DNA of 64,000 bases from Chondrosia reniformis (lineage: Eukaryota > Porifera > Demospongiae > Chondrillida > Chondrillidae). This document shows positions 61,271 to 64,000 of the stretch, piece after piece. Below the pieces are notes generated by a model. It was not told the DNA's origin and ran no database searches. It was given only the letters and a program-made list of their open reading frames with translations. The DNA lies in NCBI GenBank assembly GCA_947172415.1, contig OX359197.1:3410001-3474000 (forward strand), in the 5' to 3' direction. The stretch's first letter is position 1; each line of letters opens with the position of its first letter. The translations under genes were made by a program, and so were the position numbers.

Positions 61271-62015
61271 AGTTTATATAATTAATGCCTACAAGTAGCC
61301 CATACAACTAGTACATACAATTAGGACATACAACTAGTACATACAGTGAGTAGATACAACTAGTATAAAAATCCAGTATATATAACTATTACACACAACT
61401 ACTACTCCCAACTAGTACATACAAGTATAACTAGTTCTTATAAATAGTACACACAACCAGTACAAACAGCTGGTACATACAACTATTACATACAACTGGT
61501 ACATAACTAGTACATACAACTAGTACCCACAACTAATAAATACAATTAGTACATACAACTACTACATACAACTAGTACATACACCTAGTACATATAACTA
61601 GTACCCGCAAGTACTACATATAACTAGTACATACACATTAACTAGTACATATATATAGTACATACAATTAATACATACAACTAGTACATACAACTAGGAC
61701 ATATAACTAGGACATGAAATTAATGCATACAACTTGTACATACAACTAGGACGTACAACTAGTACATACAACTAATACACACAACTAGCACACACCACTA
61801 CTACATATTACTAGTCCATACATGTATAACTAGTACATATAAATGCTACATAAAACGAGTCCATACAACTAGTTCACACAACTCATACATACAACTAGTA
61901 CATACAAGTAGTACATACAACTACTACATACAACTAGTACATACACCTAGTACATATAAATAGTACCCACAAGTACTACATATAACTAGTACATACACAT
62001 ATAACTAGTACATAT
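61271..62015 (+). repeat. 13-bp satellite, forward block 16
   Basis: Orientation returns to ACTAGTACATACA at about 61.27 kb through a messy junction (TTTATATAATTAATGCC) rather than a clean palindrome. Confidence 0.92.
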
Positions 62016-62234
62016 CAGAGAGTACGATAGTACTCTCTATGTAGGGATGGTACGGGTTGTTTCGTTTTCCCCATACATTGGTATAGGAGCGAAATTCCGA
62101 ATTAGGCTGAAAATTGCCAAAACGAGACTATGTAGAGTTGAATATAGAACAAACATGTTATAAATTGGCCTTGAAGGCAAGCGACCGTGTATCGTTGGCA
62201 AACGAACGAACTTTGAAATCTCCTATTTTCGTTT

Positions 62235-62276
62235 TCTTCTTCTTCATCTTCTTCTTCTTCTTCTTCATCTTCTTCG
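62235..62276. repeat. CTT-rich microsatellite
   Basis: Repeated TTCTTC/TTCATC units over about 40 bp. Confidence 0.9.
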
Positions 62277-62531
62277 CCCGCTGTAACTAAAAAACTATAC
62301 AAAGTTTTGGACTAATTGTTAAACGAAATTATTGCAAATTTTCCGAGCTGTATTCTTTTGTAGAAGCGAGAGCGATAACGCTATTATTGAGTATGACGGT
62401 TTTCATGGCCCCAGAGTCAAGGCCTCGATAATTTCGCCATTTTAATGACGTCATATTCAGTCGAAGATTGCGAAACCAAAATGGTATACAATTATAATTC
62501 CTAGCGCATACTCCATAAAAAGTACAGAAAC

Positions 62532-62772
62532 TAGAAATATTAAAAATTTTCTACAAAAATAGTGAAGATGTAGGGATGGCACAAAAAGTAGAGAAACAAG
62601 AAAGGGATGTTACACAGTGAAGTATTAGCTATGCATGAATCGTACAACACCCTTGCTTGTAGGATTCATGTATAGCTAATACTTCACTGTGTAACATCCC
62701 TTTCTTGTTTCTCTACTTTTTGTGCCATCCCTACATCTTCACTATTTTTGTAGAAAATTTTTAATATTTCTA
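62532..62772. repeat. Near-perfect hairpin with 116-bp arms
   Basis: Arms at 62532-62647 and 62657-62772 pair with only about two mismatches around a 9-base loop. Marker CAAGAAAGGGATGTTACACA on the left has its exact complement on the right. Arms this similar mean a recent inverted duplication or a structure under constraint. Confidence 0.95.
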
Positions 62773-63338
62773 TACTAGTTGTATATAATAGTAAGTAGTT
62801 GCATGTACTAGTTATATTTATTAGTTTCATATAAAAGTTGTATGTACTAGTTTTATGTACTAGTTTCTATTTCTGGTTACATGTATTAATTTTGATATAC
62901 TAGTTTGATATACTAGTTGTGTGTTTGTACTAGCTCTATGTACTAGCTGTATGAACTAGTCGTATGTACTGGTAGTATTAACTAGTTACTACTTGTATCT
63001 ACTAGTTTTATGTACTAGTTTCTATTTGTGCGTCGTCTAGATTTATGTACTAGTTTTATGTACAAGTTATATGTGTATGTACTAGTTATACGTACTAGTT
63101 GTTTGTACTAGTTTTATATCCTAGTTGTACTACTAGTTGTATGACTAGTTGTATGAAAAATCTATATATACTGTATATATGTACTAGTTATATGTATTAG
63201 TTATATGTACAGGTATATATACTAGCTATATATATATATACTAGTTTTGTACTGCTTCTATGTACTAGTTGAAATACTAGTTATATGTACTAGTTGTATG
63301 TTCTATTTGTATGTATTATTTGCATGAAAAATCTAAGA
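62773..63338 (-). repeat. 13-bp satellite in inverted orientation, block 17
   Basis: Last satellite block, reverse orientation, more degraded than the others, with some TA-rich runs near 63160-63240. Confidence 0.9.
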
Positions 63339-63710
63339 TACCATTTTCCTACATGCTATATGCCTATTCAGTAAAAAGAGCCTATAGGGGAACTAAACCT
63401 AAAGAGAGCTTTAGATGAAGATGCAGGAGTCTTTTCTTCCTTCTTTCCCCTTCTTTCATCTTCTTCTCCACTGGGTCAGACAGCCGTTTCTGGGAATTCC
63501 ACCCTTCATCAGTGATCCTGGGAGTTTTTGTTTTTTCTTTATCTTTTTCTTTATCTTGATCTTCTGTGAATCCTTGGCTCTCTATGCTAAATCTAGGGGC
63601 CTTATATACACTATCTTGGCGCCAACAGTTAAATAAGGTGTTAACTAAGACACATGATGAAATTTAATTTTATGAAAAGAATGTAGGTCCAATTAACTTT
63701 TATGAATTAA
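63339..63710. other. Non-satellite region without recognisable gene
   Basis: Mixed-composition DNA with a pyrimidine-rich stretch at about 63430-63560 (TTTCTTTATC repeats). A 73-codon plus-strand frame there is low-complexity and not convincing. It may be the 3' flank or untranslated part of whatever encodes the frame at 63711-63989. Confidence 0.45.
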
Positions 63711-64000
63711 TTATAAATCTATTAGTAATCTTGCTTGTACGGGTAAAACAGACTCAGCATAACTATAGACACAAGTAGGTAAGTCTACCCCTAGGTTTCT
63801 ATTAGTAACATTTCTTTGGAGGTGGGGTAACACAATATGGGGTAACACAAGACAGTCCTTAAGCATACTAGCTACTTTTTGCTTATACTTGATTCTAACT
63901 AGAGGCTGCCGGGATAGGAAGGTTTTAAAGGTTGATTTTAGCTTAAAGTATTTGTAACCCTGCTTAATAAACCTACTGCATAACTGCAAACTTTTAGCCT
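63711..64000 (-). CDS. Unrecognised protein fragment at the window edge
   Basis: A frame open from the window edge to a stop at 63711. It reads through CSRFIKQGYKYFKLKSTFKT, FLSRQPLVRIKYKQKVASML and CLVLPHIVLPHLQRNV to PVQARLLIDL. It is basic and helix-rich, unlike the low-complexity frames nearby, and codon use looks like a real protein. The style recalls the C-terminal part of a mobile-element polymerase, but I cannot assign a family. No start is visible in the window with certainty, since the frame stays open at the edge; the methionine near 63989 is only the first seen. Confidence 0.5.
   Translation of the reverse strand, partial: AKSLQLCSRFIKQGYKYFKLKSTFKTFLSRQPLVRIKYKQKVASMLKDCLVLPHIVLPHLQRNVTNRNLGVDLPTCVYSYAESVLPVQARLLIDL

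Larger units (their letters stand above)
62016..62772. mobile_element. Unclassified 0.75-kb insert with fold-back end
   Basis: Non-satellite DNA with higher complexity than its surroundings. It starts with a small hairpin AGAGAGTAC/GTACTCTCT (62017-62025 with 62030-62038), followed by TATGTAGGGATGGTAC. The opposite end carries the complementary GTGCCATCCCTACA, so the ends form an inverted pair and the unit may be a transposable element. It contains a CTT/CAT microsatellite and a 116-bp-arm hairpin. No convincing gene: the 66-codon minus-strand frame over 62102-62302 is mostly the microsatellite read as Glu. Confidence 0.55.

Noticed and set aside
62102..62302. Acidic protein on the minus strand
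   Set aside because: The Glu-rich run is the CTT microsatellite; the rest shows no features of a protein.
1..64000. tRNA, rRNA or host exon
   Set aside because: I saw no cloverleaf with A and B boxes, no rRNA-like sequence and no spliced host gene structure; a dedicated covariance search was not possible.

Overview
This window is almost entirely selfish and repetitive DNA from a eukaryote, most likely a metazoan. I see no host gene, tRNA or rRNA. Roughly three quarters of it is one AT-rich, highly degenerate minisatellite with a 13-bp unit, ACTAGTACATACA. Nearly every unit carries the palindrome ACTAGT. The remainder is transposons and their remains inserted in that array: R2-type (restriction-like endonuclease, RLE), RTE-like and CR1/L2-like LINEs, a Penelope-like element (PLE), a Tigger/pogo DNA transposon, several pogo-type MITEs, and a small hammerhead-ribozyme retroelement. 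This mix suits a marine invertebrate such as a sponge or cnidarian, but the sequence does not fix the species.

Layout: 1-11.4 kb satellite with higher-order duplications; 11.4-11.7 kb a MITE; 14.1-18.5 kb a nearly full-length, broken RLE LINE on the minus strand; 21.5-24.25 kb a second copy of that MITE split by an RTE-like LINE; 24.6-30.8 kb a 3,064-bp satellite block present twice in tandem, apparently identical; 32.2-32.95 kb an internally deleted RLE LINE; 33.4-34.1 kb a PLE remnant with GIY-YIG endonuclease and inverted terminal repeats; 34.9-35.9 kb a pogo-type MITE whose empty site is preserved 580 bp downstream; 38.46-39.48 kb a satellite segment in inverted orientation bounded by perfect palindromes; 40.1 and 48.1 kb two copies of a ~380-bp element carrying a hammerhead ribozyme; 41.6-44.6 kb a Tigger element with a frameshifted DDE transposase and a divergent, intact HIRAN-domain gene; 49.6-61.3 kb satellite in inverted orientation with a CR1/L2-like LINE (53.0-56.4 kb), a second deleted RLE LINE (56.5-57.2 kb) and two ~500-bp pogo MITEs; 62.0-62.8 kb a non-satellite insert ending in a 116-bp-arm hairpin; 63.3-64 kb the edge of a different, non-satellite region with an open frame running off the window.

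How it fits together: insertions and local segmental duplications of the satellite alternate, so paired copies act as before-and-after snapshots. In two cases an unoccupied copy of the insertion site is still present. The only intact protein gene I can support is the 131-residue HIRAN protein inside the Tigger element. The only RNA gene with an intact catalytic core is the hammerhead at 40.3 kb; its sister at 48.3 kb carries a substitution at the essential G12.
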